A stretch of DNA of 64,000 bases from Paracoccaceae bacterium (GCA_020447005.1 JAGRDO010000014.1:15317-79316), one strand, 5' to 3'; counted from the stretch's first letter, positions 7,874 to 16,264 are shown. Notes: generated from the letters alone by a model not told the origin. Translations and numbers: made by a program.

Positions 7874-9244
7874 ATGAGGAAATTCGTGATGGCCGCTGGC
7901 GGCGGCGTTCTGGCCGGGGCCATTCTTGCGACGCAGATCGCGGGGCCGCTTCTTGCTCAGGAAACCGGCAAGCCCGCGTCCGTCTATGAACAGCTTGATC
8001 TTTTCGGCGATATTTTCGAACGCATCCGCAGCCAGTATGTGGAACCGGTGGATGAGGGCAAGCTGATCGAGGCGGCGATCAACGGGATGCTGACCTCGCT
8101 CGATCCGCATTCGAGCTATCTGGCGGCCAAGGATTTCGAGGATATGCGCGTGCAGACGCGCGGCGAATTCGGCGGGCTTGGCATCGAGGTGACGCAGGAA
8201 GAGGGCTTCATCAAGGTGGTGTCGCCGATCGACGGCACGCCGGCGGCGCAGGCGGGCATCCAGTCGGGCGATTTCATCACCCATGTCGACGGCGAAAGCG
8301 TGCTGGGGCTGACACTCGATCAGGCGGTGGACAAGATGCGCGGACCGGTCGGTTCCGAGATTGTCGTGACCATCGCGCGCAAGGGAACGGACGAGCCTTT
8401 CGACGTGTCGATCATCCGTGACACGATCAAGCTGACGGCGGCGAAGGGCCGGCTGGAGGGGCACACCGTCGTGCTCCGGGTGACGACTTTCAACGACCAG
8501 ACCTATCCGAATATGGAAGAGGCGCTGAAAAAGGCCGTGGACGAGGCTGGCGGGATCGACAAGGTCAACGGCTTTGTCCTTGATCTGCGCAACAACCCCG
8601 GCGGCCTTCTGACACAGGCGATCGAGGTTTCGGACGCCTTCCTTGACAAGGGCGAGATCGTTTCGACCCGGGGGCGCAATCCGCAGGACAGCGAAAGGTT
8701 CAACGCCAAGCCCGGCGATCTGGCCGAGGGCAAGCCGATGGTCGTGCTGATCAACGGCGGGTCGGCTTCGGCTTCGGAAATCGTGACCGGGGCCTTGCAG
8801 GACCATCACCGCGCGATCGTCGTCGGCACCAAGAGCTTTGGCAAGGGCTCGGTCCAGACGGTTATCCCGCTGCGCGGCGATGGCGCGATGCGTTTGACCA
8901 CGGCGCGCTATTACACGCCGTCGGGCCGCTCGATCCAGGCTTTGGGCATTTCGCCCGACATCGTGGTCGAGGCGCCGAAGGTCGAGCCGGTGGACCCGGC
9001 CAAGGCCGAGGCGGAAAAGGAATCGGCCGCGACCCGGTCGCGGTCCGAGGCCGACCTGCGCGGCGCGATTTCCAACGATTCGATGACCGAGGACGAAAAG
9101 CGCATGCTGGAGGAAGAGCAGCAGAAGGCCGAAGAGGCCGCGAAGCTGCGCGATGAGGATTACCAGCTGGCCTATGCCATCGACATCCTGAAGGGCCTGT
9201 CTGCGATCCAGTCCGATGGCGGGGTCGGGCAGGCCGCGAACTGA
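7874..9244 (+). CDS. ctpA: carboxy-terminal processing protease (S41)
   Basis: A 456-residue exported serine protease. An N-terminal signal or anchor (residues about 1-28) is followed by a PDZ domain (about 85-170; GGLGIEV and [10 protein letters not shown]) and the S41 catalytic domain. The Ser-Lys dyad is S299 in GGSASASE and K324 in SFGKGSVQ. The C-terminus (about 375-445) is a charged coiled-coil segment. CtpA enzymes trim C-termini of periplasmic proteins and in several bacteria degrade peptidoglycan hydrolases; being next to an EnvC-type activator supports a role in cell-wall growth. Confidence 0.95.
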   Translation: MRKFVMAAGGGVLAGAILATQIAGPLLAQETGKPASVYEQLDLFGDIFERIRSQYVEPVDEGKLIEAAINGMLTSLDPHSSYLAAKDFEDMRVQTRGEFGGLGIEVTQEEGFIKVVSPIDGTPAAQAGIQSGDFITHVDGESVLGLTLDQAVDKMRGPVGSEIVVTIARKGTDEPFDVSIIRDTIKLTAAKGRLEGHTVVLRVTTFNDQTYPNMEEALKKAVDEAGGIDKVNGFVLDLRNNPGGLLTQAIEVSDAFLDKGEIVSTRGRNPQDSERFNAKPGDLAEGKPMVVLINGGSASASEIVTGALQDHHRAIVVGTKSFGKGSVQTVIPLRGDGAMRLTTARYYTPSGRSIQALGISPDIVVEAPKVEPVDPAKAEAEKESAATRSRSEADLRGAISNDSMTEDEKRMLEEEQQKAEEAAKLRDEDYQLAYAIDILKGLSAIQSDGGVGQAAN

Positions 9245-9264
9245 GACGGTCAGGGGGCACGGAC

Positions 9265-9750
9265 ATGGCCGGCCAGAAGGCGGACGCCTTGCCTTATCGT
9301 CCCTGTGTCGGGGTCATGCTGATCAATGCCGAGGGCCGGATATTCGCCGGCCAGCGGCGCGACAGCGCCACGGCCGCGTGGCAGATGCCGCAGGGGGGCA
9401 TCGACGAAGGCGAAAAGCCGCGCCGCGCCGCCCTGCGCGAGCTTTGGGAAGAAACCGGCGTGACCGCCGATCTGGCCGAGTTCGTCGCCAAGTCGGACGG
9501 CTGGGTGACCTATGATCTGCCGCCCGAACTGGTGGGCAGGGTCTGGGGCGGAAAGTATCGCGGGCAAAGGCAGCGCTGGTTCCTTTTCCGGTTCACCGGG
9601 CGCGACGATCAGATCGACATCGCGACCGAACACCCGGAATTCTCGCGCTGGCGCTGGATCGGCGCGGATGAGATGATCGCGGAAATCGTGCCCTTCAAGC
9701 GCGCGGTCTATGAACAGGTGGTCGCCGAATTCCGCCCGTGGCTGAGCTGA
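9265..9750 (+). CDS. rppH: RNA 5'-pyrophosphohydrolase RppH
   Basis: A 161-residue Nudix hydrolase. The Nudix box GX5EX7REUXEEXGU is complete at residues 44-66 (GGIDEGEK...REL..EETGV), preceded by AAWQMPQGG, a hallmark of the RppH/ApaH-like group. It converts 5'-triphosphate RNA ends to monophosphates, starting RNase E-dependent decay, and may also hydrolyse diadenosine polyphosphates. It is the last gene of the plus-strand series, 20 bp after ctpA. Confidence 0.93.
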   Translation: MAGQKADALPYRPCVGVMLINAEGRIFAGQRRDSATAAWQMPQGGIDEGEKPRRAALRELWEETGVTADLAEFVAKSDGWVTYDLPPELVGRVWGGKYRGQRQRWFLFRFTGRDDQIDIATEHPEFSRWRWIGADEMIAEIVPFKRAVYEQVVAEFRPWLS

Positions 9751-9840
9751 CCGAAACCGCCAGATTGCGGCAGGGTCTTTGTCGACAATATCGAAACAAA
9801 TCCATATTCCTGCCCCAATCCGTTGATAGCGACGCCGGTA

Positions 9841-10854
9841 ATGATGACCGTCGATTTCACACCTCGCGATCCCAAGCCGAAAGCCCCGCGGCGCGGCCTG
9901 CGCGATCATGCCGTGATGGCAGGGCTGGTCGTGCTGTTTCTGGCCGGGCTTGCCGGTCTGATCGGCGCGACGGGCTGGCAGGAGGTGCGCGATCAGGTCG
10001 CGCGCCTGACGCCGTGGCAGGGGGCGGTGCTTCTGGCGCTGTCGCTGGCCAATTACCTGTTGCGCGGGCTGCGCTGGCATGTCTTTGCCCGCAGGCTGGG
10101 CCTGCCCACCGGGGCGGTTCAGGACATGCGCCATTTCCTTGGCGGCTTCGCCATGGTGATCACCCCCGGACGGGTGGGCGAGCTGGTGCGGATGCGCTGG
10201 CTGAGGCGCGAGACCGGTTGGGCCTATGAACGCACCGCGCCGCTGGCGCTGATGGACCGTGCTTCGGACCTGGCCGCCATGGCGCTGATCCTCGCGCTGT
10301 CGGTGGCGCTGGCGGCGCGCGGGGTGCCCGGCGCGGTCCCCGTCGCGGTCGCGGCGCTTGCCGTGGCCTTTGCCGCGACACGGCCGCGGCTGGTGACGGG
10401 GGGCGTGACGCTTGCGCATCGGCTGACCGGGCGGATGCCACGGCTTTTCGCGCGGGCGCGAAGCGCGGCGCGGCTTTTGGAACGGGTCGCGGGGTTTCGC
10501 ACGCTGGGGCCGGCGCTGGCGCTGGGGATCGCGGGCTGGCTGGCCGAGGGCTATGCCTTTCATCTGCTACTGGGCTGGATGGGGGCCGATATCGGTTTCT
10601 GGAAGGCCGTCCTGATCTTTGTCTTCGCGACGCTGGCGGGCGGGTTGACCGGATCTCCGGGCGGGCTGGGCGGGGCCGAAGCGGCGATGATCGCGCTTCT
10701 GGCGCTTGACGGCGTGCCGATGGAGGTTTCGGTGCCGGCGACGGCGATCATCCGCATCACGACACTCTGGTTCGCGCTGGGGATCGGCATGGCCGTCTTT
10801 CCCATCGCGGAACGCTATTCCTTGAGGGGGGCACATGCTCTGGAAAGAGGCTGA
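9841..10854 (+). CDS. LPG-synthase-type (UPF0104) membrane protein
   Basis: A 337-residue inner-membrane protein with about eight hydrophobic segments and the conserved glycine-rich sequence TPGRVGELVRMRWL in the first half and LTGSPGGLGGAEAAMIALL in the second, both typical of the lysylphosphatidylglycerol synthase transmembrane family (PF03706). The soluble lysyl-transfer domain of MprF is absent, so it is not an aminoacyl-PG synthase by itself; stand-alone members are often proposed flippases. An ATG pair at 9841/9844 is taken as start; 9823 is an alternative. It overlaps the DprE1-like gene by 20 bp, so it probably belongs to the same lipid-linked sugar pathway. Confidence 0.8.
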   Translation: MMTVDFTPRDPKPKAPRRGLRDHAVMAGLVVLFLAGLAGLIGATGWQEVRDQVARLTPWQGAVLLALSLANYLLRGLRWHVFARRLGLPTGAVQDMRHFLGGFAMVITPGRVGELVRMRWLRRETGWAYERTAPLALMDRASDLAAMALILALSVALAARGVPGAVPVAVAALAVAFAATRPRLVTGGVTLAHRLTGRMPRLFARARSAARLLERVAGFRTLGPALALGIAGWLAEGYAFHLLLGWMGADIGFWKAVLIFVFATLAGGLTGSPGGLGGAEAAMIALLALDGVPMEVSVPATAIIRITTLWFALGIGMAVFPIAERYSLRGAHALERG

Positions 10855-12145
10855 GTATCACGGCTGGGGCCGCGCGCTGTCGGCAAAGGGCGAGATTGCC
10901 CGGCCCGAGCGTGTGGCCGCGCTGAAGGCACTGATGAAGGACGGGCTGGTTCCGGCGGTGGGCATGCGCCGGTCCTATGGTGACGCGGGCCTGAACGATG
11001 GCGGCCGGGTGATCGAGATGTCACGGCTGGACCGGATGCTGTCCTTCGATGCCAGGACCGGTATCCTTGATGTCGAGGCGGGTGCCCGCATCGCCGGGAT
11101 TGCGGCGGCCTTTGCGCCGAAGGGATGGCTTCCCGCCGTCATGCCGGGCACCGGCTTTGCCACGGTGGGCGGCTGCATCGCGCAGGACGTGCATGGCAAG
11201 AACCATCATCATGCCGGGTCATTCTGCGAACATGTGGTTTCGCTGACGCTGATGAACGCCACGGGCGTGCATGAGGTCAGCCCCAAGGACACGCCCGACC
11301 TTTTTCGCGCGACGGCGGGCGGGCTGGGCCAGACCGGAGTGATCCTGTCGGCGCGGCTGAAGCTTCTGGCGGCCAGGGGCGACGTCATGATCGTGACCGA
11401 ACGGCGCGTCGAGGCTTGGGACGAATTCCTTGCCCTGCTGGACGCCAGCGCGGCGACCTACAGCGTCGGCTGGATCGACGCGACGGCGCGCGGCGATGCC
11501 CTGGGGCGCGGGATATTGGAGGAAGGCGAAACCGGATCGGGCCTTGTCCCGAAGCGCGACAAGTATCGCAAGGTGCCCTTCAACGCGCCGCATTTCGCGT
11601 TGTCCGGCCCGGTCGTGCGGGCCTTCAACAATGCCTATTACCGGCGGGTGCCGGAATCCGGGCGGACCATCGTCAAACCGATTTCGGATTTCTTCTTCCC
11701 GCTGGACAAGATCCATGACTGGAACCGGCTTTACGGCAAGCGCGGGTTCCATCAGTTCCAGTGCGTGGTGCCCCTTGGGTCCGCGCCCGCGCTGCGCGAC
11801 ATGCTGGAAGACATCGCCAATTCCGGACTTGCCTCGCCCCTTGCCGTGCTGAAACGCATGGGTCCGGGGCGGGCGGGTTATCTGTCCTTCCCGATGGAGG
11901 GCTATACGCTGGCCGTCGATTTCCCGAACCGGGCCGAGGCGCGCGAGCTGATCCGCAAGCTTGAGGCGCGGACCGTGGCGGCCGACGGGCGGCTTTACTT
12001 TGCCAAGGACAGTCTGGCGCGGGGCGAGGACATGCGCGCGATGTATCCGGAACTGCCCGAATGGCAGGCCGAAGCCGCGAAGGCCGATCCCAAGGGCGAA
12101 CTTCTGACCGATCTCGTCCGCCGCCTGAAACTGAGGAGCGCATGA
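10835..12145 (+). CDS. DprE1-like FAD-dependent oxidase
   Basis: A 436-residue VAO-type flavoprotein. The FAD-binding half carries PGTGFATVGGCIA (104-116) and DVHGKNHHHAGSF (118-130), very close to mycobacterial DprE1, which oxidises the 2'-hydroxyl of decaprenyl-phosphoryl-ribose. The C-terminal substrate domain has YLSFPMEGYTLAVDFP, aligning with the DprE1 region that holds the drug-target cysteine; here that position is not cysteine. It overlaps its upstream neighbour by 20 bp and the downstream DprE2-like gene by 4 bp. The predicted role is the first half of a polyprenyl-P-ribose to polyprenyl-P-arabinose epimerisation; lipid and sugar identity are inferred. Confidence 0.85.
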   Translation: MLWKEAEYHGWGRALSAKGEIARPERVAALKALMKDGLVPAVGMRRSYGDAGLNDGGRVIEMSRLDRMLSFDARTGILDVEAGARIAGIAAAFAPKGWLPAVMPGTGFATVGGCIAQDVHGKNHHHAGSFCEHVVSLTLMNATGVHEVSPKDTPDLFRATAGGLGQTGVILSARLKLLAARGDVMIVTERRVEAWDEFLALLDASAATYSVGWIDATARGDALGRGILEEGETGSGLVPKRDKYRKVPFNAPHFALSGPVVRAFNNAYYRRVPESGRTIVKPISDFFFPLDKIHDWNRLYGKRGFHQFQCVVPLGSAPALRDMLEDIANSGLASPLAVLKRMGPGRAGYLSFPMEGYTLAVDFPNRAEARELIRKLEARTVAADGRLYFAKDSLARGEDMRAMYPELPEWQAEAAKADPKGELLTDLVRRLKLRSA

Positions 12146-12882
12146 TGAACAGCACATGGATCATTCTTGGCGCGACCTCGTCGATGGCGCGGGCCTTTGC
12201 GCGGGCGGTGGCGGCCGAAGGATCGGCGGTGCTTCTGGCCGGGCGCGATCAGGCGGAACTGGCCGCGCTGGCGGGCGACTGCGTCCTGCGTGGCGCGCGG
12301 CTGGCCGAGGCGCTGGAGTTCGATGCGCGCAAGCCGAAGGGGTTTGCCGCGCTGATCGAGAGGATGGCGGAAGAGGAGGGCGAACTGAATGCCGCCGTCT
12401 TCGTCGGCTCCATGCCCGAACAGGCGGCGATCGATGCCGATCCCGCGCTGATCGACGGGGTTGTCACCGACAGCCATACCGGGCCTGCGCGGTTCCTTCA
12501 GATGCTTGCGCCTTTGATCGAGGAACGCGGCGGCGGGACGGTTGTGGGTGTCGGTTCGGTCGCGGGCGACAGGGGGCGGATCGGCAACTATGTCTATGGC
12601 TCGGCCAAGGCCGGGTTCGCCACCTATCTGTCGGGGCTGCGCAACCGGCTGACCCGCGCTGGCGGGCATGTGGTGACGGTCAAGCCCGGCTTTGTCGATA
12701 CGGCGATGACATGGGGCCTGCCGGGCATGTTCCTTGTCGCCTCGCCCGAGGCGGTGGCGGCGGATATTCTGAAAGCGGTCCGAAAGAAGCGCAACGTGAT
12801 CTATACGCCCTTCTTCTGGCGCTACATCATGCTGATCATCCGGCACGTGCCGGAATTCATCTTCAAGAAGCTGAGCATCTGA
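12142..12882 (+). CDS. DprE2-like short-chain dehydrogenase
   Basis: A 246-residue SDR. The nucleotide-binding motif is GATSSMARAFA near residues 10-20, and the catalytic pair is Y152 and K156 in YGSAK. Its position immediately after a DprE1-like oxidase, with a 4-bp ATGA overlap, marks it as the partner that reduces the 2'-keto intermediate to the arabino epimer. The N-terminal ATG pair follows GAGGAGC, so 12142 is well supported. The C-terminal hydrophobic stretch (FFWRYIMLIIRHVPEF) may tether it to the membrane where its lipid substrate sits. Confidence 0.85.
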   Translation: MMNSTWIILGATSSMARAFARAVAAEGSAVLLAGRDQAELAALAGDCVLRGARLAEALEFDARKPKGFAALIERMAEEEGELNAAVFVGSMPEQAAIDADPALIDGVVTDSHTGPARFLQMLAPLIEERGGGTVVGVGSVAGDRGRIGNYVYGSAKAGFATYLSGLRNRLTRAGGHVVTVKPGFVDTAMTWGLPGMFLVASPEAVAADILKAVRKKRNVIYTPFFWRYIMLIIRHVPEFIFKKLSI

Positions 12883-12899
12883 AGGGATGGCGGCGCCGG

Positions 12900-14333
12900 T
12901 CAGCCGCCGAACCATTCGCTCCACAGACCGGCCGCCCAGAACATCAGGCTGAGCGTGATCATCAGAAGGCCGATGCCGAACTTGTCGCGCATGGCAAAGA
13001 CGATGGGATCATGGTCCTGCTTGCCGAACCAGCCCAGCAGCACCATGCGCAGCAGCCACCATGCCATCGGGATCATCGCGGCCCAGAGGATCCACGTCGT
13101 CGGATAAAGCTCCTGCCCCTGCTGGCTGAGCGAGTAGAGAAAGAAGATCACAAGCGCGCCGATCGTGCCAAGACCGGCGACATTCAGAAGATCGCCCCGG
13201 TCGGGGCGGCCATAGCCGCGCCCGGGAAGGCGTTCGTCCGACTTGGCCAGTGTCAGTTCCGTCAGGCGCTTGACGCAGCCAAGAGTGACGAAGATCGGGA
13301 AGATGAAGATCAACATGTAGATCGAGACATCGACCTGCCCCGCCGCCGCGCCGGCGATGACGCGGATCGTGTAAAGGGCGGCCAGGGTCGCGATGTCGAC
13401 CCAGCGCATCCGCTTGAGCTTCAGCGAATAGGCGAGCGACAGGACCATATAAAGCAGGATGACCCCGAGAAATGCCCAGTTGAGCATCGCGGCAATGCCA
13501 AGCGACAGAAGCGCCAGCACGACGAAGGCCACCATGCCGACGACGATGGGAACATCGCCCGAGGCATAGGGCCTTCGGCATTTCGTCTGGTGCAGGCGGT
13601 CGGCTTCAAGATCGAGAAGATCGTTGACGATATATATGGACGATGCCGCCGCCGAAAAGGCGACGATGCCGAAGAGGATCGGGATCAGGGTTTCCAGATC
13701 GAAGCGATGGGCGGCGATCATCGCCAGAAGCAACAGGACGTTCTTGACCCATTGATGCGGACGGAAGGATTTGATCAGCGCCCGCCATTTCCAGCCGCCG
13801 GGCATCTCGACCACGTTCTGGCCGTTGCCGCTGAGCGCGCGGGCCGAGACGACGTGGCCGACGACGACGGCGTTTTCGGCCTTTTCCCAGACCGCGAGAT
13901 CGGCGCTTGAATCGCCGGCATAGTCGAACCCGCGTTCTCCAAAGGCCTCGACCAGCGCGGCGGCCTTGGCCGCACCCTTGAGATTGGTGCTGCCGTCCGA
14001 GGCGAAGACACGCTCGCTCAGCCCGTATTCGGCGGCAAGCGGGGCGACAAGGCTGCGGTCGGACGCAGAGGCGAAGATCACCTCGCGCCCGGCCATGCGG
14101 TTTTTCAGCGCAAGGTCGGCGACATCGGCATTGACCGGCAAAAGGTCCACCCGCAGGGGGGCAATGCGCGCAAGCTCGGCCTTCATCCGTTCGGGATGGC
14201 TGATGTTTCGCACCACGGCAGACAATGTCGCGCCCGGCGCCCGGCCCAGCCCGGCCCAGAAGGTCTCGAACAGCATGTCGGTGCGCAAAAATGTGCCATC
14301 AACATCAAGGACGAGCGGTTTCATGTCAGTCAT
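12900..14333 (-). CDS. HAD phosphatase-UbiA prenyltransferase fusion (DPPR synthase-like)
   Basis: A 477-residue two-domain protein. Residues about 1-185 are a HAD-like hydrolase with LDVDGT (nucleophile D10, D12) and DYAGDSSADLAVW as motif IV. Residues about 185-477 are a UbiA-family polytopic prenyltransferase with the magnesium-diphosphate motif N237-D238-x2-D241-x3-D245. Stand-alone UbiA homologues (mycobacterial Rv3806c) join phosphoribose to decaprenyl phosphate; the HAD domain could then remove the 5-phosphate. It faces the DprE1/DprE2-like genes, 17 bp from the latter stop, so the four genes form a compact pathway. The product is inferred. Confidence 0.85.
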   Translation of the reverse strand: MTDMKPLVLDVDGTFLRTDMLFETFWAGLGRAPGATLSAVVRNISHPERMKAELARIAPLRVDLLPVNADVADLALKNRMAGREVIFASASDRSLVAPLAAEYGLSERVFASDGSTNLKGAAKAAALVEAFGERGFDYAGDSSADLAVWEKAENAVVVGHVVSARALSGNGQNVVEMPGGWKWRALIKSFRPHQWVKNVLLLLAMIAAHRFDLETLIPILFGIVAFSAAASSIYIVNDLLDLEADRLHQTKCRRPYASGDVPIVVGMVAFVVLALLSLGIAAMLNWAFLGVILLYMVLSLAYSLKLKRMRWVDIATLAALYTIRVIAGAAAGQVDVSIYMLIFIFPIFVTLGCVKRLTELTLAKSDERLPGRGYGRPDRGDLLNVAGLGTIGALVIFFLYSLSQQGQELYPTTWILWAAMIPMAWWLLRMVLLGWFGKQDHDPIVFAMRDKFGIGLLMITLSLMFWAAGLWSEWFGG

Positions 14334-14343
14334 TGCCGGTAAA

Positions 14344-15207
14344 TCATCCTTTGCGGGCGAAGACGCAGCCGTCTGTCACCAGATCGGGCGGCGTCAGGCA
14401 GAGGCCCCGCGCCACGGCCCATGCGGCCAGAACCTTGGGCACATAATCGCGTGTTTCCGAATAGGGCGGAACGCCGCCATTGTTCTTCACCGCGTTTTCG
14501 CCGGCATTGTAGGCGGCAAGCACCATCAGGGGGTCGCGGTTGAATTCGCCCATGAGCCAGTCGAGATAGGCGACACCGCCCTTGATGTTCTGCACCGGGT
14601 CAACCCGGTCGGCAACGCCGAACCGGTCGGCCGTGGCCGGGATCAGCTGCATCAGCCCGACGGCACCGGCCGAGGACACGGCATCCTTTCGGCCCGCGCT
14701 TTCGATTCCGATCACGGCCAGAACCAGGGCTGGCGACACCCGGGTGCCGACGGTGGCCGCAAGGATGCTGGCCCCATGTGCATCGGCAATGTCCTTGAGC
14801 GCCTGAAGCCGGGGTGCCGCGACGTTTTGCCCGTTCGGACCACGCGTGAGCGCCTCGAGCGCCTGGGGGAACCGGCCCGCGCCGTCGCCCAGTGCCGGCG
14901 AGACGGCGGTCCAGAACCAGTCGTACTTGCCCGGAGCGGCGGGCGCGGCGGGCGCCACGCCGGGTGCGGCGCCGCCGCGCGGGATGGGGTTTTCCGGCGG
15001 GGGCAGGGTGGGCGCGGCAAGGCGGCGCGCCTGTTCGGCCGGATCGATCTGCACGGTGATGCGCTTGCCCGCCGCGGGCGACGACGCCGAGATGCGCTTG
15101 AACGTGAAGACGGGATAGTCCGAAGCGGGTGCCTGTTCCTGGGCGATGGCATGACCGGGCACCACCATCGCGCCCAAGCAAAGCGCCAGTGCCAGTTTGC
15201 ACAACAT
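14344..15207 (-). CDS. lytic transglycosylase (SLT family)
   Basis: A 287-residue exported protein. A signal peptide spans about residues 1-22, then a Pro/Ala-rich linker, then a C-terminal transglycosylase domain with catalytic E169 in GIESAG, followed by GLMQLIPATADRFGV and a VLAAYNAGENAV motif, the classic family 1 pattern. It cleaves the MurNAc-GlcNAc bond of peptidoglycan, forming 1,6-anhydro ends. I chose the ATG at 15205-15207 because it begins the signal peptide and follows AGGACAGG. It ends 10 bp from the UbiA gene start and diverges from the Flp pilins; it may open the wall for the pilus. Confidence 0.88.
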   Translation of the reverse strand: MLCKLALALCLGAMVVPGHAIAQEQAPASDYPVFTFKRISASSPAAGKRITVQIDPAEQARRLAAPTLPPPENPIPRGGAAPGVAPAAPAAPGKYDWFWTAVSPALGDGAGRFPQALEALTRGPNGQNVAAPRLQALKDIADAHGASILAATVGTRVSPALVLAVIGIESAGRKDAVSSAGAVGLMQLIPATADRFGVADRVDPVQNIKGGVAYLDWLMGEFNRDPLMVLAAYNAGENAVKNNGGVPPYSETRDYVPKVLAAWAVARGLCLTPPDLVTDGCVFARKG

Positions 15208-15556
15208 GAAGCCTGTCCTGCCTGCCAAGGTTTTTCGTTGCGACTTTGTCTCAAATTCGCGAAGTAATGGCCAGAAAATCCGTTGCATCGTTCGCAAAGG
15301 CGGCCCCTTACTGACCTTTCCGCAACAGGCTTTTTGGCCATTTCAAATTTTTTAAAAAAATATATCTATTAAAATCAGATAGTTACGCCAATATCGGCGG
15401 CAAAGCCCGCTCAACCCCAAAATGTACGATGTCCGCCAAACTCCTGCCACGTTTGAGGGGCCATATGAGCCCATGCCGCGATGGAGACGGGCAAGGACAT
15501 GCCGCCCGGCAACGCGAAACGCGGTTGTGTAACGGGCGAAGTAAATGGAGAGAGAC
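15208..15556. other. intergenic region between lytic transglycosylase and flp1
   Basis: About 350 bp between divergent genes. It includes an unusually A/T-rich stretch at 15341-15386 in an otherwise GC-rich window, and the sequence ACTGACCTTTCCGCAAC (15310-15326), whose near-twin lies upstream of flp2. I cannot place -35/-10 boxes with confidence. Confidence 0.55.
15310..15326 (+). promoter_or_regulatory. shared upstream element, copy 1
   Basis: ACTGACCTTTCCGCAAC, matching 16 of 17 bases at 15954-15970 upstream of flp2. It is 230 bp from the flp1 start. The function is unknown; it could be a regulator site or a remnant of duplication. Confidence 0.4.
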
Positions 15557-15742
15557 ATGAAAGCGTTCAAGATTGCGAAGAAATTCAATAACGACGAAGA
15601 CGGTGCTGTGACGGTTGACTGGGTCGTTCTGACCGCGGCTGTCGTCGGCCTTGGTGTTGCGGCCCTTGCCGCCGTGCGTTCGGGCACGACCAACCTGACC
15701 GGCAAGATCAACAGCTACCTGTCGTCGGTTTCGATCAACTGA
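15557..15742 (+). CDS. Flp family type IVb pilin, copy 1
   Basis: A 61-residue major-pilin-type prepilin. A short basic leader (MKAFKIAKKFNNDEDG) is followed by the prepilin peptidase site G16/A17 and the hydrophobic helix AVTVDWVVLTAAVVGLGVAA. The +5 position is Asp (D21) where many Flp pilins have Glu, common in Rhodobacterales. The ATG at 15557 is chosen because GGAGAGAG lies just upstream; the ATG at 15545 would include that Shine-Dalgarno. The mature protein is identical to the copy at 16043. It has its own terminator. Confidence 0.95.
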   Translation: MKAFKIAKKFNNDEDGAVTVDWVVLTAAVVGLGVAALAAVRSGTTNLTGKINSYLSSVSIN

Positions 15743-15756
15743 TCGATCGCAAGTTT

Positions 15757-15774
15757 CGCATGCGGAAGCGTGCG
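15757..15774 (+). other. GNRA-loop hairpin in flp1 3' region
   Basis: CGCATGC-GGAA-GCGTGCG, a 7-bp stem with a GGAA tetraloop, 15 nt after the stop and 5 nt before the terminator. In the flp2 copy the T of a T-G wobble is C, giving a perfect stem, and the loop is GAAA; both loops fit GNRA. Confidence 0.6.
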
Positions 15775-15778
15775 ACGG

Positions 15779-15807
15779 ACCGCGCCCCCCCCGGGGCGCG
15801 GTTTTTT
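15779..15807 (+). terminator. Rho-independent terminator of flp1
   Basis: Ten-bp stem ACCGCGCCCC/GGGGCGCGGT (15779-15788 with 15793-15802), then a run of T. It should make flp1 largely monocistronic. Confidence 0.85.
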
Positions 15808-15845
15808 GTTGTCCGCGGTCCGGTGCCGCGATTGCGCGGCGAGGG

Positions 15846-15875
15846 TGGACAGGGGCGGACAGGGGTGGACAGGGG
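15846..15875 (+). repeat. three tandem 10-bp repeats upstream of flp2
   Basis: Units YGGACAGGGG at 15846, 15856 and 15866, differing only in the first base (T, C, T). A 10-bp period places each unit on the same DNA face. It lies about 170 bp upstream of the flp2 start. Confidence 0.75.
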
Positions 15876-15953
15876 CGAGGACGCACAAATATCGCCAACA
15901 TTTCATTAAATTGAACGACCGCTGCCCCAGTTGAGCCACGAATCCCCGCCATA

Positions 15954-15970
15954 ACTGACCTTGCCGCAAC
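15954..15970 (+). promoter_or_regulatory. shared upstream element, copy 2
   Basis: ACTGACCTTGCCGCAAC, one base different from 15310-15326. It lies 72 bp upstream of the flp2 start, a position suitable for an activator or promoter element. Confidence 0.4.
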
Positions 15971-16042
15971 GAACACGGGAACCGGCTCTGCCACCCGAAA
16001 CAGACCTGCGGATGGTAGAGTACGAACCTTATGGAGAGAGAC

Positions 16043-16228
16043 ATGAAAGCGTTCAAGATTGCGAAGAAATTCAATAACGACGAAGACGGTGCTGTGACGG
16101 TTGACTGGGTCGTTCTGACCGCAGCTGTCGTCGGCCTTGGTGTTGCGGCCCTTGCCGCCGTGCGTTCGGGCACGACCAACCTGACCGGCAAGATCAACAG
16201 CTACCTGTCGTCGGTTTCGATCAACTGA
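16043..16228 (+). CDS. Flp family type IVb pilin, copy 2
   Basis: A 61-residue prepilin identical in amino-acid sequence to the product of 15557-15742, with a single synonymous base change. It has the same GGAGAGAG ribosome-binding site, G16/A17 cleavage site and D21. Such near-perfect identity implies a recent duplication or gene conversion, and probably raises pilin dosage or allows separate control, since the upstream regions of the two copies differ. Confidence 0.95.
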   Translation: MKAFKIAKKFNNDEDGAVTVDWVVLTAAVVGLGVAALAAVRSGTTNLTGKINSYLSSVSIN

Positions 16229-16242
16229 TCGATCGCAAGTTT

Positions 16243-16260
16243 CGCACGCGAAAGCGTGCG
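16243..16260 (+). other. GNRA-loop hairpin in flp2 3' region
   Basis: CGCACGC-GAAA-GCGTGCG, a perfect 7-bp stem with a GAAA tetraloop, 4 nt before the terminator stem. Compared with flp1, both changes preserve structure. Confidence 0.6.
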
Positions 16261-16264
16261 ACGG

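Larger units (their letters stand above)
15545..15803 (+). repeat. tandem duplication unit 1 (flp1 copy)
   Basis: The sequence from just before the Shine-Dalgarno of flp1 through its terminator recurs at 16031-16287 at a constant 486-bp offset. Within the 186-bp coding part there is one difference (G15637 versus A16123, synonymous Ala codon); the 3' part has two substitutions in a hairpin and a 2-bp C-run indel. Flanking sequence is not obviously duplicated. Confidence 0.9.
15743..16042. other. flp1-flp2 intergenic region
   Basis: 300 bp holding the flp1 hairpin and terminator, a triple 10-bp tandem repeat (15846-15875), the second copy of the ACTGACCTT-type element and the presumed flp2 promoter, which I cannot pinpoint. 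There is no gene here. Confidence 0.6.

Noticed and set aside
6527..8809. 760-residue minus-strand reading frame across envC and ctpA
   Set aside because: GC-driven antisense frame spanning two well-supported genes; composition is non-protein-like.
12156..13910. 584-residue plus-strand frame across the DprE2-like and UbiA genes
   Set aside because: It crosses two real genes in the wrong frame and has no recognisable domain.
15345..15385. CtrA-type TTAA-N7-TTAA site in the A/T-rich stretch upstream of flp1
   Set aside because: TTAA copies are present but the spacing is not 7 bp.
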